Assembly (NCBI GenBank): GCA_900317015.1
Contig: ONFH01000050.1
Span: 1-14,417 of the forward strand
Direction: 5' to 3'
Source: an uncultured Erysipelotrichaceae bacterium
GTDB taxonomy: Bacteria > Bacillota_I > Bacilli_A > Erysipelotrichales > Coprobacillaceae
DNA: 14,417 nt
The translations under genes and the position numbers were made by a program. The notes beneath the pieces are model-generated. The model worked only from the letters and a program-made list of their open reading frames with translations, had not been told where the DNA came from and ran no database searches. Positions within the stretch are counted from its first letter, which is position 1. Every line of letters begins with the position of its first letter. This document shows positions 1 to 7,100 of the stretch, one piece after another.

Positions 1-1041
1 GATCGAAAAGATAAGCTTTTGCCAATTGTGACACACGTAAATGAGATTTCATGCATAGCGGCGATGATTTTACAAGTTACCGGTGTTTGTGATTATTCTC
101 AAAGCTTTTATTTCTTTATTATCTTAGAATCTGTTTCACTTATTTTAGTCGTCGGTATCATGGGCTATCATACCATGCGCAATCATCACAGCGATGATCG
201 TACGTTCTTTATTTCGACATTGACATTAAGCGTCTTCATGATCTTAGCTATTATTCGTCGACTCACCGGCAGTACATCTGATACCATGTTTGTACAGATG
301 GGCTTCTACCTTTTTGTGGTGATTATGATTATCTTTTTACAGTCATTATGGAAGAATATGATGCATCAGAAAGAAAAGGCTATCGAGCTTGAAAATGAAA
401 TGTATCAGTTAGAGAATTCCATTGAAGTTCAGAAGCATCATAATGAATTATTAATTGCACATGCGGAAGAAGTAAGAGAACAGCGTCATGATTTACGTCA
501 TCATTTAGTCTCTTTAGGACAAATGGTGGATCAAAAGAATTATGATGGCATCAAAAAATATGTCGAAGATATGACAAATGCAATGCCTGTCAATAACACA
601 GTGACATATTGTGATAACCAGATCATCAATGCTTTATTATCATACTATGTGGAAAAAGGGCACAAGAGTCATATTGAGATGGATATCTTAACGCAGATCC
701 CCGCCCATAATCCTCATATATCAGATAATAACTTGTCCGTTATTGTCGGAAATATGGTGGAAAATGCGATCGAAGCCTGCAATAAACAGGAATCGGGAAA
801 AAAGAAGATTGTTTTACGTGCTAAAGCACAGGGCAATATGTTGATCTTTACGATGGACAATACCTTTAACGGTCAGATCCGTAAACGTGATGGTCATTTT
901 GTTTCCAGCAAAGTGGCAGATGGTTCACGTATGGGCACGGGCTTACGTTCAGTAGAATCAATTGCTCAGAAGTATCATGGTGAAGCAGAATTCCATAGTG
1001 AGGGAAACATCTTCAAGTCTTCTGTCTATCTCGAAATGTAA
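1..1041 (+). CDS. Sensor histidine kinase, GHKL ATPase type (5'-truncated by window edge)
   Basis: The reading frame is open from base 1, so the gene begins outside the window; the TTG at 19 is only the first possible start codon inside it and has no convincing ribosome binding site. Numbering from that TTG, several hydrophobic segments (about residues 5-22, 31-50, 62-80, 92-112) are followed by a probable coiled coil (116-155). An H-box follows, with RHDLRHH at 156-162 (phosphoacceptor probably H157), then the N-box NMVENAIEAC at 245-254, D280 and the G-box GTGLRSV at 306-312. This is the AgrC/CitA-like GHKL layout: a membrane sensor that autophosphorylates and passes phosphate to a response regulator. 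Such kinases commonly pair with LytTR-type regulators, which would have to lie left of the window; that pairing is inference. The hydrophobic part resembles the C-terminal half of a 7TM-type sensor, so the ligand is unknown. The gene ends just before a strong terminator. Confidence 0.9.
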   Translation, partial: DRKDKLLPIVTHVNEISCIAAMILQVTGVCDYSQSFYFFIILESVSLILVVGIMGYHTMRNHHSDDRTFFISTLTLSVFMILAIIRRLTGSTSDTMFVQMGFYLFVVIMIIFLQSLWKNMMHQKEKAIELENEMYQLENSIEVQKHHNELLIAHAEEVREQRHDLRHHLVSLGQMVDQKNYDGIKKYVEDMTNAMPVNNTVTYCDNQIINALLSYYVEKGHKSHIEMDILTQIPAHNPHISDNNLSVIVGNMVENAIEACNKQESGKKKIVLRAKAQGNMLIFTMDNTFNGQIRKRDGHFVSSKVADGSRMGTGLRSVESIAQKYHGEAEFHSEGNIFKSSVYLEM

Positions 1042-1050
1042 ATGAAAATA

Positions 1051-1110
1051 AAAAAGGCATGAACTTAAGCAGAAGCTTAAAATGTTCATGTCTTCTTTTT
1101 GCCTTTTTTT
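1051..1110. terminator. Bidirectional intrinsic terminator between convergent genes
   Basis: GGCATGAAC (1056-1064) pairs with GTTCATGTC (1084-1092), with one G-T wobble. An inner perfect stem TTAAGC/GCTTAA closes an AGAA tetraloop, and a 3-nt bulge lies on the right side. T-rich tracts follow on the plus strand (1093-1110). On the minus strand the A-run at 1050-1055 reads as T's directly after the stem. It can therefore stop the kinase transcript and the oncoming minus-strand transcript. Confidence 0.88.
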
Positions 1111-1159
1111 AATATATTATCATGAATTTTGAGGGTTGAATTTATTCTGTAATGCCCTT

Positions 1160-2173
1160 TTATTTTTGCGCGCTCTCATGCTTAAGATGCGTTATAAGGT
1201 CATTGTTAGATGAGATCGTAAAGATTTCTTTTTTAAAAACGAGTTTAGAAGACACTTTCTTAAGCAGCGTCGGATCAACTTCTTTCTTGCTGATGAGAAC
1301 GAAGTCATCATCTAAGATATAGAATATCCCTTGATGAGGAAGATCATGATAGAAGTTGAGAGAGGCTTCCTTGAGCTCTTCATCAAAGACATCTTTCCCA
1401 TAAGTATTAAGAACGCTTTCTTTATTCGTCAGGGTATAAAGGGTGACGTTTTTATCTTTGTAATGATGATGTTCTAGATAATCTCTATTATAGAAGTTTG
1501 TCACAGGATCTTTATCCGCATTCAGTTCTCCCATGTGCTTAAGCTGTATATACATAGCTATTGAACCAAAAGCCCAAACGACAGGGTATTGAGGAAGCAC
1601 GGCCTGGATGGCCATACCGAGGATAATAGGTAAAGCGATCAGGAATTTCGCTTTAAAATCAATATTGGCCATCCTCTGATAGAGATCCATATAAAAGACC
1701 AGCACCCAGATGACATAGACAAGAAATAACGATATAAAAAGGTTAAAGCCATTCAATCGCTCATAAACAAGAGCACTGTTGATTTCAAATAAGAAGGGGG
1801 TAAAGATGTTGGCAATCAGTAATACGATCCCCGTGATCGTTGAGACTCCTGGTAGTGCCAGCGAATCAAAGTCATATTTATGATCATAGTACATTGATAA
1901 GAGCATCGTCCAGACCATCCCGATCACCAGATCTCCTAAATAAAGGATTGTGTTAACAATCAGCAGAAAATGTTTATTGAAAGATCCCAGAAACGAAAAG
2001 CCTTCATTCGAAAATGGGGCAATGAGACAACAGATCAGATCACTGCCGAGAAAGACATAAAAAAGCAGGCGTTCATGTTCGTTTCTTGTAAGCTTGGGTA
2101 CCCGAAAAAATAGTGTGATCAGAAGCACTATGGCTAAGATATTGATGATGATATTTAATGTAAGGGCCTTCAT
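1160..2173 (-). CDS. Membrane protein with degenerate GGDEF domain (probably catalytically inactive)
   Basis: A 337-residue protein. The start is the ATG at 2173, because AGGAGGT lies 8-9 nt before it and the predicted promoter would place the transcript start downstream of the earlier in-frame ATG at 2197. About six hydrophobic segments fill residues 1-215. The C-terminal 116 residues follow the diguanylate cyclase pattern: DPVTNFYNRDYLE at 222 corresponds to the usual DPLTGLYNRRYLE opening, NTYGKDVFDEELKEA to the ND.YGH..GDE.L..A helix, and LDDDFVLIS (D288-F291) to the GGDEF loop. The two glycines of GGDEF are gone, and the segment that should carry the first metal-binding aspartate reads TLTNKES. 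The domain is also short (about 116 residues against roughly 160). I infer no cyclase activity; a sensory, GTP-binding or scaffold role is possible. It is a single gene with its own promoter, ending at a shared bidirectional terminator. Confidence 0.75.
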   Translation of the reverse strand: MKALTLNIIINILAIVLLITLFFRVPKLTRNEHERLLFYVFLGSDLICCLIAPFSNEGFSFLGSFNKHFLLIVNTILYLGDLVIGMVWTMLLSMYYDHKYDFDSLALPGVSTITGIVLLIANIFTPFLFEINSALVYERLNGFNLFISLFLVYVIWVLVFYMDLYQRMANIDFKAKFLIALPIILGMAIQAVLPQYPVVWAFGSIAMYIQLKHMGELNADKDPVTNFYNRDYLEHHHYKDKNVTLYTLTNKESVLNTYGKDVFDEELKEASLNFYHDLPHQGIFYILDDDFVLISKKEVDPTLLKKVSSKLVFKKEIFTISSNNDLITHLKHESAQK

Positions 2174-2181
2174 ATTTGTAT

Positions 2182-2188
2182 ACCTCCT
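2182..2188 (-). promoter_or_regulatory. Ribosome binding site fixing the start at 2173
   Basis: On the minus strand AGGAGGT lies about 8 nt before the ATG at 2173. It sits inside the coding part of the longer alternative reading frame from 2197, which argues against that longer start. Confidence 0.85.
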
Positions 2189-2195
2189 ATTGGGC

Positions 2196-2223
2196 ATTTT
2201 ATAGGAAAAAATTTTTGTGTCAA
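2196..2223 (-). promoter_or_regulatory. Sigma-A-type promoter of the degenerate-GGDEF gene
   Basis: Minus strand: perfect -35 TTGACA (2218-2223), 16-nt spacer, -10 TAAAAT (2196-2201). The expected transcript start near 2189 falls just before the ribosome binding site, so the leader is very short. Confidence 0.75.
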
Positions 2224-2240
2224 GTTACTAAAAATACAAA

Positions 2241-2272
2241 GAAAAGAAAAAACATCCACCAATGTGGATGTT
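2241..2272 (-). terminator. Intrinsic terminator overlapping the stop codon of the YbhN-like gene
   Basis: Perfect 9-bp stem AACATCCAC/GTGGATGTT (2251-2259 with 2264-2272) around a 4-nt loop. On the minus strand it is followed by a T-rich run (2241-2250). The stem includes two bases of the stop codon of the gene ending at 2271. Confidence 0.88.
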
Positions 2273-3311
2273 AGTCGGTCGTTTCGATCGGAGCGACAGG
2301 ACGTTTCATTTCCTTTGAAGAAACAAAGACGATAAAGCTGACGATTAAGCCAAAATAGAAGGAGAAGAAACGCCAGAGCATCATCGAACTTGAGGCATTA
2401 ACTTGTCCTAGAAAGGCAAAGAGCACCATATACATTCCTTCAGATCCGCCTGAGGCACCAGGGATCGGTAAGAAGGTATTGATCAAGTTAATGATGGCTG
2501 CTAGCGACATAAAGTTTAAAAACTGGGCGATTGTAACGTGAATATGCAGTGCCTTACAGGCAAAAAATGGGGTGGAATACATAATCGAAAGCTTGATGAG
2601 GTTGCCTAAACAAGCTTTGAAAAATAACTTTTTATTCTTTTCTAAGTTTGCAAGTTCTCTTCGAAAGCTGGTTAAATAGTCTTCAACTTTATAAATTGTC
2701 GCTTCCTTGTTTTTAACAATATGGATCTTGCTTAAAAAGGTGACAACATATTTTGTGATGAAATGGTGAACTTTCTCACTTTTGGCGGCTAAAAGCAGAG
2801 CGCTGGTTACTGCAAAGTTGATCGCAAAGCCAAGAAAGGCCATGAAAGCCACATGGGCACCTTCGTGCATAAAATAAGGGGCCTGAATAAGCATGATGAT
2901 GGCTGTGAGGACGATCATCACCGCCTGATACGAAATAAAGCACATAAGTAAGATGCTTGTCGACGTGGTGGGGTCGATGCCCTGATGATTAAATAAATAG
3001 ACCTGAGCAAACTGACCACCGCTTGAAGATGGGGTGATGTCACTAAAAAGTGTTCCTACCAGGCCATTGATGAAGCCTTGTTTAATTGTATAGTCTTTTT
3101 TATACCGACGGGCAAACATAGCTGTAATGATGCCATCGGTGACATAATAACCCATCATGATGGCCGCTAGAAAAATCATCCAGCGGATGTCAGCGTGCAT
3201 GATGGTCTTATAGACATGCTTGACCTCTTTACCGACAGAAAAATAGAGGGAGAGGCCGCCAATTACGACAATGATTAAGATGTCTATGATATAGCTCTTT
3301 TTACTCGTCAT
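2271..3311 (-). CDS. YbhN / LPG-synthase transmembrane-region family membrane protein (flippase-like)
   Basis: A 346-residue, almost wholly hydrophobic protein with about eight membrane segments. The family marks are TPSSSGGQ at 93-100 followed by aromatic residues, PIPGASGGSEG at 282-292 and LWRF at 312-315. These match the membrane domain found alone in YbhN-like proteins and N-terminally in the lysylphosphatidylglycerol synthase MprF, where it helps translocate lipid. The soluble aminoacyl-transferase domain of MprF is absent, so this is the stand-alone type; its substrate, perhaps a lipid or lipid-linked molecule, cannot be read from sequence. The start is the ATG at 3311, 6 codons inside the longest frame, because GGAGG sits 8 nt before it. 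It is monocistronic, with its own promoter and a terminator at the stop codon. Confidence 0.83.
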   Translation of the reverse strand: MTSKKSYIIDILIIVVIGGLSLYFSVGKEVKHVYKTIMHADIRWMIFLAAIMMGYYVTDGIITAMFARRYKKDYTIKQGFINGLVGTLFSDITPSSSGGQFAQVYLFNHQGIDPTTSTSILLMCFISYQAVMIVLTAIIMLIQAPYFMHEGAHVAFMAFLGFAINFAVTSALLLAAKSEKVHHFITKYVVTFLSKIHIVKNKEATIYKVEDYLTSFRRELANLEKNKKLFFKACLGNLIKLSIMYSTPFFACKALHIHVTIAQFLNFMSLAAIINLINTFLPIPGASGGSEGMYMVLFAFLGQVNASSSMMLWRFFSFYFGLIVSFIVFVSSKEMKRPVAPIETTD

Positions 3312-3319
3312 AATAAATT

Positions 3320-3324
3320 CCTCC
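3320..3324 (-). promoter_or_regulatory. Ribosome binding site fixing the start at 3311
   Basis: On the minus strand GGAGG is spaced 8 nt from the ATG at 3311. The upstream in-frame ATGs at 3329 and 3326 have no such site, and 3326 nearly abuts the GGAGG itself. Confidence 0.8.
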
Positions 3325-3331
3325 ATCAACT

Positions 3332-3359
3332 ATGATAACAAGCTTTTATGAACGGTAAA
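3332..3359 (-). promoter_or_regulatory. Probable promoter of the YbhN-like gene
   Basis: Minus strand: -35 TTTACC (3354-3359, 4 of 6), 16-nt spacer, -10 TATCAT (3332-3337, 5 of 6). The transcript start would fall just upstream of GGAGG. Confidence 0.55.
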
Positions 3360-3396
3360 AGAATTTTAATTATTTTCAAAGTAAACTGTGCAAATG

Positions 3397-3427
3397 AAAA
3401 AAAGCTGTCTTTTTAGGAAACAGCTTT
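3397..3427 (-). terminator. Intrinsic terminator after the RNase J-phosphoesterase unit
   Basis: On the minus strand AAAGCTGT (3420-3427) pairs with ACAGCTTT (3401-3408) around an 11-nt loop, and a T-run follows (3397-3403). It touches the stop codon of the metallophosphoesterase gene. Confidence 0.8.
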
Positions 3428-4235
3428 AATCATGTAAAGTCACGATCATGACTTCATTTTTGGCAAAGAATTTATAAGGCGTCTTGGGATTTGGTGAGAC
3501 TCCATTCGAGATCATCAAATGAGAAGACTTTACAGTATAAGAGCCATTGATGTACTTCTGTGCATGGCTTCTTTTAATCAGCCCACCGACAAATGGGAAG
3601 ACGACACTGCCTCCTTCAGAATGTCCTGATAACTGCAGGTTACATGAACCAGCAGTATTGATGAACGTATCAGGATAATGGGTGAAGACAAGACTGAACG
3701 TATTATTCTTCACGATCGAAGGTTTCGGATCAGTTGACAAACCATAAAGGTTGATCGTTGAATCATTGTAGTAGAGCGGACGCTCTTCATTATCAAGCAC
3801 TTCAAAACCTGATCCTTCTAAAAGGGTCGTTGTCTGTTTCGTCGAAGCATCTTCATCTCCTAACACCGCAAACTTACCATAATCCGCATGGATGCTAGAA
3901 AGGATCGATGTGACTTTGGCAGATTTAAAGGCTTTTGAATAGTAGAGGTCGCCGCCAAAGAGTGCGAGATCAAAATGATGCGTATTCAGATCTTTGATGA
4001 TTTTCGCAAAGCGGGTGATATCATCATTCGTCTCTAGATGGACATCGCTGATGAAAGCGACTTTGAAGCCATCATAGCGACGAGGCAGTTTCGTACTCGT
4101 ATAACTGTAGCTTTTGATCGTATATTCATTTTTTGATAGGACAAAGACATGGACGAGCGTGAGGGCCAGACATAGGGCAATAATTCCGGCAAATAACACG
4201 TAGACACGTTTACGTAAGCGTAGTTTTTTAGCCAT
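3426..4235 (-). CDS. Membrane-anchored metallophosphoesterase, YkuE-like, with altered active-site motifs
   Basis: A 269-residue protein. A basic N-terminus (KKLRLRKR) and one hydrophobic segment (about 11-34) form a signal anchor, so the catalytic domain probably faces outside. Calcineurin-like phosphoesterase motifs are in order: D64-x-H66 (ISDVH), GGD with D96, GDED at 126-129, TH with H186, and GHSEGG at 204-209. The family normally reads GNHD for the third and GHTHGG for the last, so the metal ligand Asn is Asp127, the catalytic His is Glu128 and the last His is Glu207. Acidic residues could still bind metal, so altered rather than lost chemistry is possible. It starts 1 nt after the RNase J stop codon and has only a weak ribosome binding site, so it is likely translationally coupled to RNase J. 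A terminator closes the unit. YkuE-type enzymes act on phospholipid or nucleotide phosphodiesters; the substrate here is unknown. Confidence 0.82.
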   Translation of the reverse strand: MAKKLRLRKRVYVLFAGIIALCLALTLVHVFVLSKNEYTIKSYSYTSTKLPRRYDGFKVAFISDVHLETNDDITRFAKIIKDLNTHHFDLALFGGDLYYSKAFKSAKVTSILSSIHADYGKFAVLGDEDASTKQTTTLLEGSGFEVLDNEERPLYYNDSTINLYGLSTDPKPSIVKNNTFSLVFTHYPDTFINTAGSCNLQLSGHSEGGSVVFPFVGGLIKRSHAQKYINGSYTVKSSHLMISNGVSPNPKTPYKFFAKNEVMIVTLHD

Positions 4236-4236
4236 T

Positions 4237-6006
4237 TTACACTTTCTTATTCATGATGACCGGAATGATCATCGGATGTCTATGCGTCTGCTGGTAAAAA
4301 TATGTCTCTAATGTATGACGAATGGTATTTTTAATTTCACTAAATGTAGTTTTGCCCTTAAGCTGCTTTGTTAAAGCATTCTTCACCAGGTTTTCTCCTT
4401 CACGGATGAGGGCCTGGGAATCCTTCATATAAACGAAGCCACGAGACATGATGACCGGCTTATTTAATAATGTGCCAGCATGAGAATCCATTGAGATCAG
4501 CACCGCGACCATGCCATCTTCCGATAAGATCTGACGATCGTGGAGGACGGCTGTTGAAAGACCAGAAAGGTCATTGCCGTCGACATAGATATCATCGGCA
4601 TGGACACGTGGTCCCACACGGACTTCGTGATTGTTCAATAATAAACTATCCCCATTACTTAAGATAAAGCTGTGATCCTTTTTCCCGCCGACTTCTTCAT
4701 AAAGCTTTTTATGAATGACGAGCATACGATATTCCCCATGGATCGGGAAGAACCATTTTGGCTTTGTCAATAAGAACATCAGCTTCATTTCTTCCTGGGA
4801 AGCATGGCCAGATGTATGCAGGTTTGAGATCGAAGAGTTCTCTAAGACTGTCGCCCCGGCACGATATAACTTATTGATGACATTATTGACTGACGAAAGG
4901 TTGCCAGGAATTGGATTTGACGAGAAGATGACCGTGTCACCAGGTTTAATGCGGACCTGACGATGCGTGCCATTCGCAATACGGCTTAAGGCAGCTAATG
5001 CTTCACCCTGGGAGCCGGTACATAAGATCAAGATCTCATCATCAGGAATATGCTTGGCTTCTTCATTGCTAATGAAGAAACGGTCTGGAGCCTTGATATA
5101 GCCAAGTTTTCTGGCAATGGTAATGTTGTTGGCCATCGAACGACCATAAATTAAGATCTTACGGTTGAAACGGACCGCAGCATCGATGATCTGACCAACA
5201 CGTTCAACGTTGGAAGCAAATGTAGCGACGATGATACGATGTTCTGCTTTACGGAATTCTTCCTGGACCTGGGAAGCCACTTTCTTCTCGGAGATCGAGA
5301 AGGTTGGCACTTCGGCATTTGTGGAATCAGCCATTAACAGATCGATTCCTGTTTCTCCTAAGAATGAGATCATCTGGTAATCAGCGGGACGATTGACTGG
5401 TGATAAATCGAACTTAAAGTCACCGGTCTCGACGATACGGCCATTTGGCGTATTGACGATGATCCCCATCGATTCAGGAATAGAGTGGTTCGTATTAAAG
5501 AAACCAATATTGAAATATTTTGTGCGCACCTGTGAAGTATGATCGACCTGGACAAAGTGTGTGGCATTGGTCAAACGATATTCATCAAGTTTACGCTTGA
5601 TCATCGCACACGCTAATGGAGACGCATAGATCACGGGAATCGGTACGATCTGTAATAAGAAGGGAATCCCTCCGATATGGTCTTCATGACCATGGGTAAT
5701 GAAGAGCCCTTTGATTTTCTTACTGTTTTGTTTGAGATATGTATAATCCGGAATGACATAATCAACGCCGGGCAGACTTTCTGAGGCAAATTTGACGCCG
5801 GCATCAATAATGATGATCTCATCATCATGTTCGATACAATAGGTATTCTTACCAATTTCATTGAGACCGCCTAAAGCAAAGATCTTCGTATCGATCGATT
5901 TGTTTTTGGCGTTTTTTGTATTATTTTTAGAATGAAAGTGCGTTCTTCTTTTTCTATTATTATTTTTTGGATGAGTCTGCACTTTACTATTCTTTTTCGT
6001 ACTCAT
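4237..6006 (-). CDS. rnjA: Ribonuclease J (metallo-beta-lactamase / beta-CASP ribonuclease)
   Basis: A 589-residue protein closely matching the Bacillus RNase J pattern: FALGGLNEIGKNTY at 43-56, IIDAGVKF, the zinc motif HGHEDH at 105-110, HSIPESMGI, GDFKFD, the beta-CASP segment with ATFASNVERV, CTGSQGEALAALSRIANGTH, FSSNPIPGN, SGHASQEE and PIHGEYRM, then the C-terminal domain ending RHPMIIPVIM. RNase J does 5'-to-3' exonucleolytic and endonucleolytic mRNA decay and rRNA maturation in the cytoplasm. An extra N-terminal stretch of about 38 residues, rich in Lys, Arg, Asn and His, precedes the conserved core and may bind RNA or partners. The start ATG at 6006 has an AAGGGTG site about 10 nt before it. 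It heads a two-gene unit with the metallophosphoesterase. Closest to J1 by eye; the J1/J2 paralogue assignment is less sure than the enzyme identity. Confidence 0.95.
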   Translation of the reverse strand: MSTKKNSKVQTHPKNNNRKRRTHFHSKNNTKNAKNKSIDTKIFALGGLNEIGKNTYCIEHDDEIIIIDAGVKFASESLPGVDYVIPDYTYLKQNSKKIKGLFITHGHEDHIGGIPFLLQIVPIPVIYASPLACAMIKRKLDEYRLTNATHFVQVDHTSQVRTKYFNIGFFNTNHSIPESMGIIVNTPNGRIVETGDFKFDLSPVNRPADYQMISFLGETGIDLLMADSTNAEVPTFSISEKKVASQVQEEFRKAEHRIIVATFASNVERVGQIIDAAVRFNRKILIYGRSMANNITIARKLGYIKAPDRFFISNEEAKHIPDDEILILCTGSQGEALAALSRIANGTHRQVRIKPGDTVIFSSNPIPGNLSSVNNVINKLYRAGATVLENSSISNLHTSGHASQEEMKLMFLLTKPKWFFPIHGEYRMLVIHKKLYEEVGGKKDHSFILSNGDSLLLNNHEVRVGPRVHADDIYVDGNDLSGLSTAVLHDRQILSEDGMVAVLISMDSHAGTLLNKPVIMSRGFVYMKDSQALIREGENLVKNALTKQLKGKTTFSEIKNTIRHTLETYFYQQTHRHPMIIPVIMNKKV

Positions 6007-6065
6007 GACGTTTTCTCACCCTTTCTTTATTATTATTTTTTGTGAAGATGTACAATCTCTATTAA

Positions 6066-6094
6066 ATTCTAATATAAAAGGGGTCATACTTCAA
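6066..6094 (-). promoter_or_regulatory. Probable promoter of the RNase J unit
   Basis: Minus strand: -35 TTGAAG (6089-6094), 17-nt spacer, -10 TAGAAT (6066-6071, 5 of 6). It predicts a leader of about 50 nt that is AT-rich, without an obvious structured element. Confidence 0.65.
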
Positions 6095-6126
6095 ATAAAA
6101 TTACATGACGTTTGAACATCAAGGCA

Positions 6127-6154
6127 TAAGAAAAGGAACTGATGATCAGTTCCT
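6127..6154 (-). terminator. Intrinsic terminator of degV
   Basis: Perfect stem AGGAACTG/CAGTTCCT (6134-6141 with 6147-6154) around a 5-nt loop. On the minus strand TTTTCTT follows. It starts 1 nt after the degV stop codon. Confidence 0.82.
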
Positions 6155-6155
6155 C

Positions 6156-7016
6156 TTAGTAGATATATTTTTTAGCAGCTGCTAAGGCGAGTGAGCCCGG
6201 ACCGATATGGCAGGCGATGGAAAGTGATAATTCATCATTCCATAAGACTTTTTGACCGAAGGCTTCTTCGACTTCCTTGACATAGTCATCGGCGATTTCT
6301 GGATCATGAGAGTAAGATACATAAAGATCGAACTGTTCCCAGCCACGATCGGCGATGTCTTTCTTGACTGCATCGATCATGATCTTGCGGGCCTTCTTCA
6401 TTGTACGGGCCGTTTCAAATTTATCCAGCTTTTCACCCTGGATCGTTAAGATCGGCTTGATCTTTAATAAAGAACCAAGGGCAGCGGCGGCTGGAGTGAC
6501 ACGTCCGCCACGTTTTAAATACGTTAATGTAGGGACCGTGATATAGATCGTTGCATCCATCTTACGTGCTAATAAGAGATCACAAATCTCTTCTGGTGTT
6601 TTACCATCTTTTGCTAAAGCGATGGCATCACAGATGTTCTGTTTTAACGTCACAGAAATACGCTGGGTATCTAAAACAAAGACTTTACCGGCAAATTCAT
6701 CTTCATCGGCTAACATTTTGGCGCTAGCACAGCTGCCGGAAAGTCCTGAACTCATTGGGATATAAATGATCGCATCATGGCTTTCTAAGCATTCTTTCCA
6801 GGCTTTAGAAAGATCACCTAGGGCTGGCTGTGATGTTAAGATCTGGGTATTTGGCTCATCGATCAGATCATAGAACTGAGGTTTTGTTAAATTGATATCT
6901 TCAAAGTAGAGCTGCTGATTTATTGTAAATGGCATTGGGATGACATAGCATCCAATTTTCTTCGCTTCTTCTGGCGTGATTCCAGAATTGCTGTCAGTCA
7001 TTATGGCAATATTCAT
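6156..7016 (-). CDS. DegV family protein (FakB-like fatty-acid-binding protein)
   Basis: A 286-residue protein beginning MNIAIMTDSNSG, the typical DegV opening with D8/S9. It carries TSQP at 61-64, SSGLSGS at 89-95, YLKRGGR at 166-172 and HIGPGS at 270-275, the family's ligand-pocket elements in the usual order and full length. DegV/FakB proteins hold a fatty acid and present it to the kinase FakA for phosphorylation, feeding exogenous fatty acid into phospholipid synthesis; that role is inferred from family, and no fakA gene is in the window. The start is the ATG at 7016, since GGAGG lies 8 nt before it; an in-frame ATG at 7037 would place the site inside the gene. It is monocistronic and diverges from mscS. 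Confidence 0.92.
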   Translation of the reverse strand: MNIAIMTDSNSGITPEEAKKIGCYVIPMPFTINQQLYFEDINLTKPQFYDLIDEPNTQILTSQPALGDLSKAWKECLESHDAIIYIPMSSGLSGSCASAKMLADEDEFAGKVFVLDTQRISVTLKQNICDAIALAKDGKTPEEICDLLLARKMDATIYITVPTLTYLKRGGRVTPAAAALGSLLKIKPILTIQGEKLDKFETARTMKKARKIMIDAVKKDIADRGWEQFDLYVSYSHDPEIADDYVKEVEEAFGQKVLWNDELSLSIACHIGPGSLALAAAKKYIY

Positions 7017-7024
7017 TTCATTTT

Positions 7025-7030
7025 CCTCCT
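7025..7030 (-). promoter_or_regulatory. Ribosome binding site fixing the degV start
   Basis: AGGAGG on the minus strand, 8 nt before the ATG at 7016. It shows that the seven residues encoded upstream in the same frame are leader, not protein. Confidence 0.85.
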
Positions 7031-7052
7031 CGAACACTCATTATTTTATCGT

Positions 7053-7081
7053 ATTATCGCCAGAAATCAACATATTTTCAA
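7053..7081 (-). promoter_or_regulatory. Probable promoter of degV
   Basis: Minus strand: -35 TTGAAA (7076-7081, 5 of 6), 17-nt spacer, -10 GATAAT (7053-7058, 5 of 6). An overlapping alternative is TTGATT with TAAAAT at 16-nt spacing, slightly nearer the gene. Confidence 0.6.
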
Positions 7082-7084
7082 ACC

Positions 7085-7100
7085 GTAATCAAATGATTAC
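7085..7100. promoter_or_regulatory. Inverted repeat between divergent promoters (candidate operator)
   Basis: GTAATCA, 2 nt, TGATTAC: a perfect 7-bp dyad lying between the predicted -35 of degV (ending 7081) and the -35 of mscS (starting 7101). The position suits a regulator acting on both genes. No known regulator consensus is recognised. Confidence 0.45.

Noticed and set aside
2174..2197. Longer start for the degenerate-GGDEF protein at 2197
   Set aside because: The AGGAGGT site lies inside that extension and the predicted promoter would start the transcript downstream of it.
4470..5861. Several open frames on both strands inside the RNase J gene
   Set aside because: They lie within a well-conserved gene, have no ribosome binding sites and encode low-complexity or Arg/His-rich peptides without family features.
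7017..7037. Longer start for DegV at 7037
   Set aside because: The AGGAGG site is inside the extension and correctly spaced for 7016, and the family begins with the MNIAIMTDS segment.
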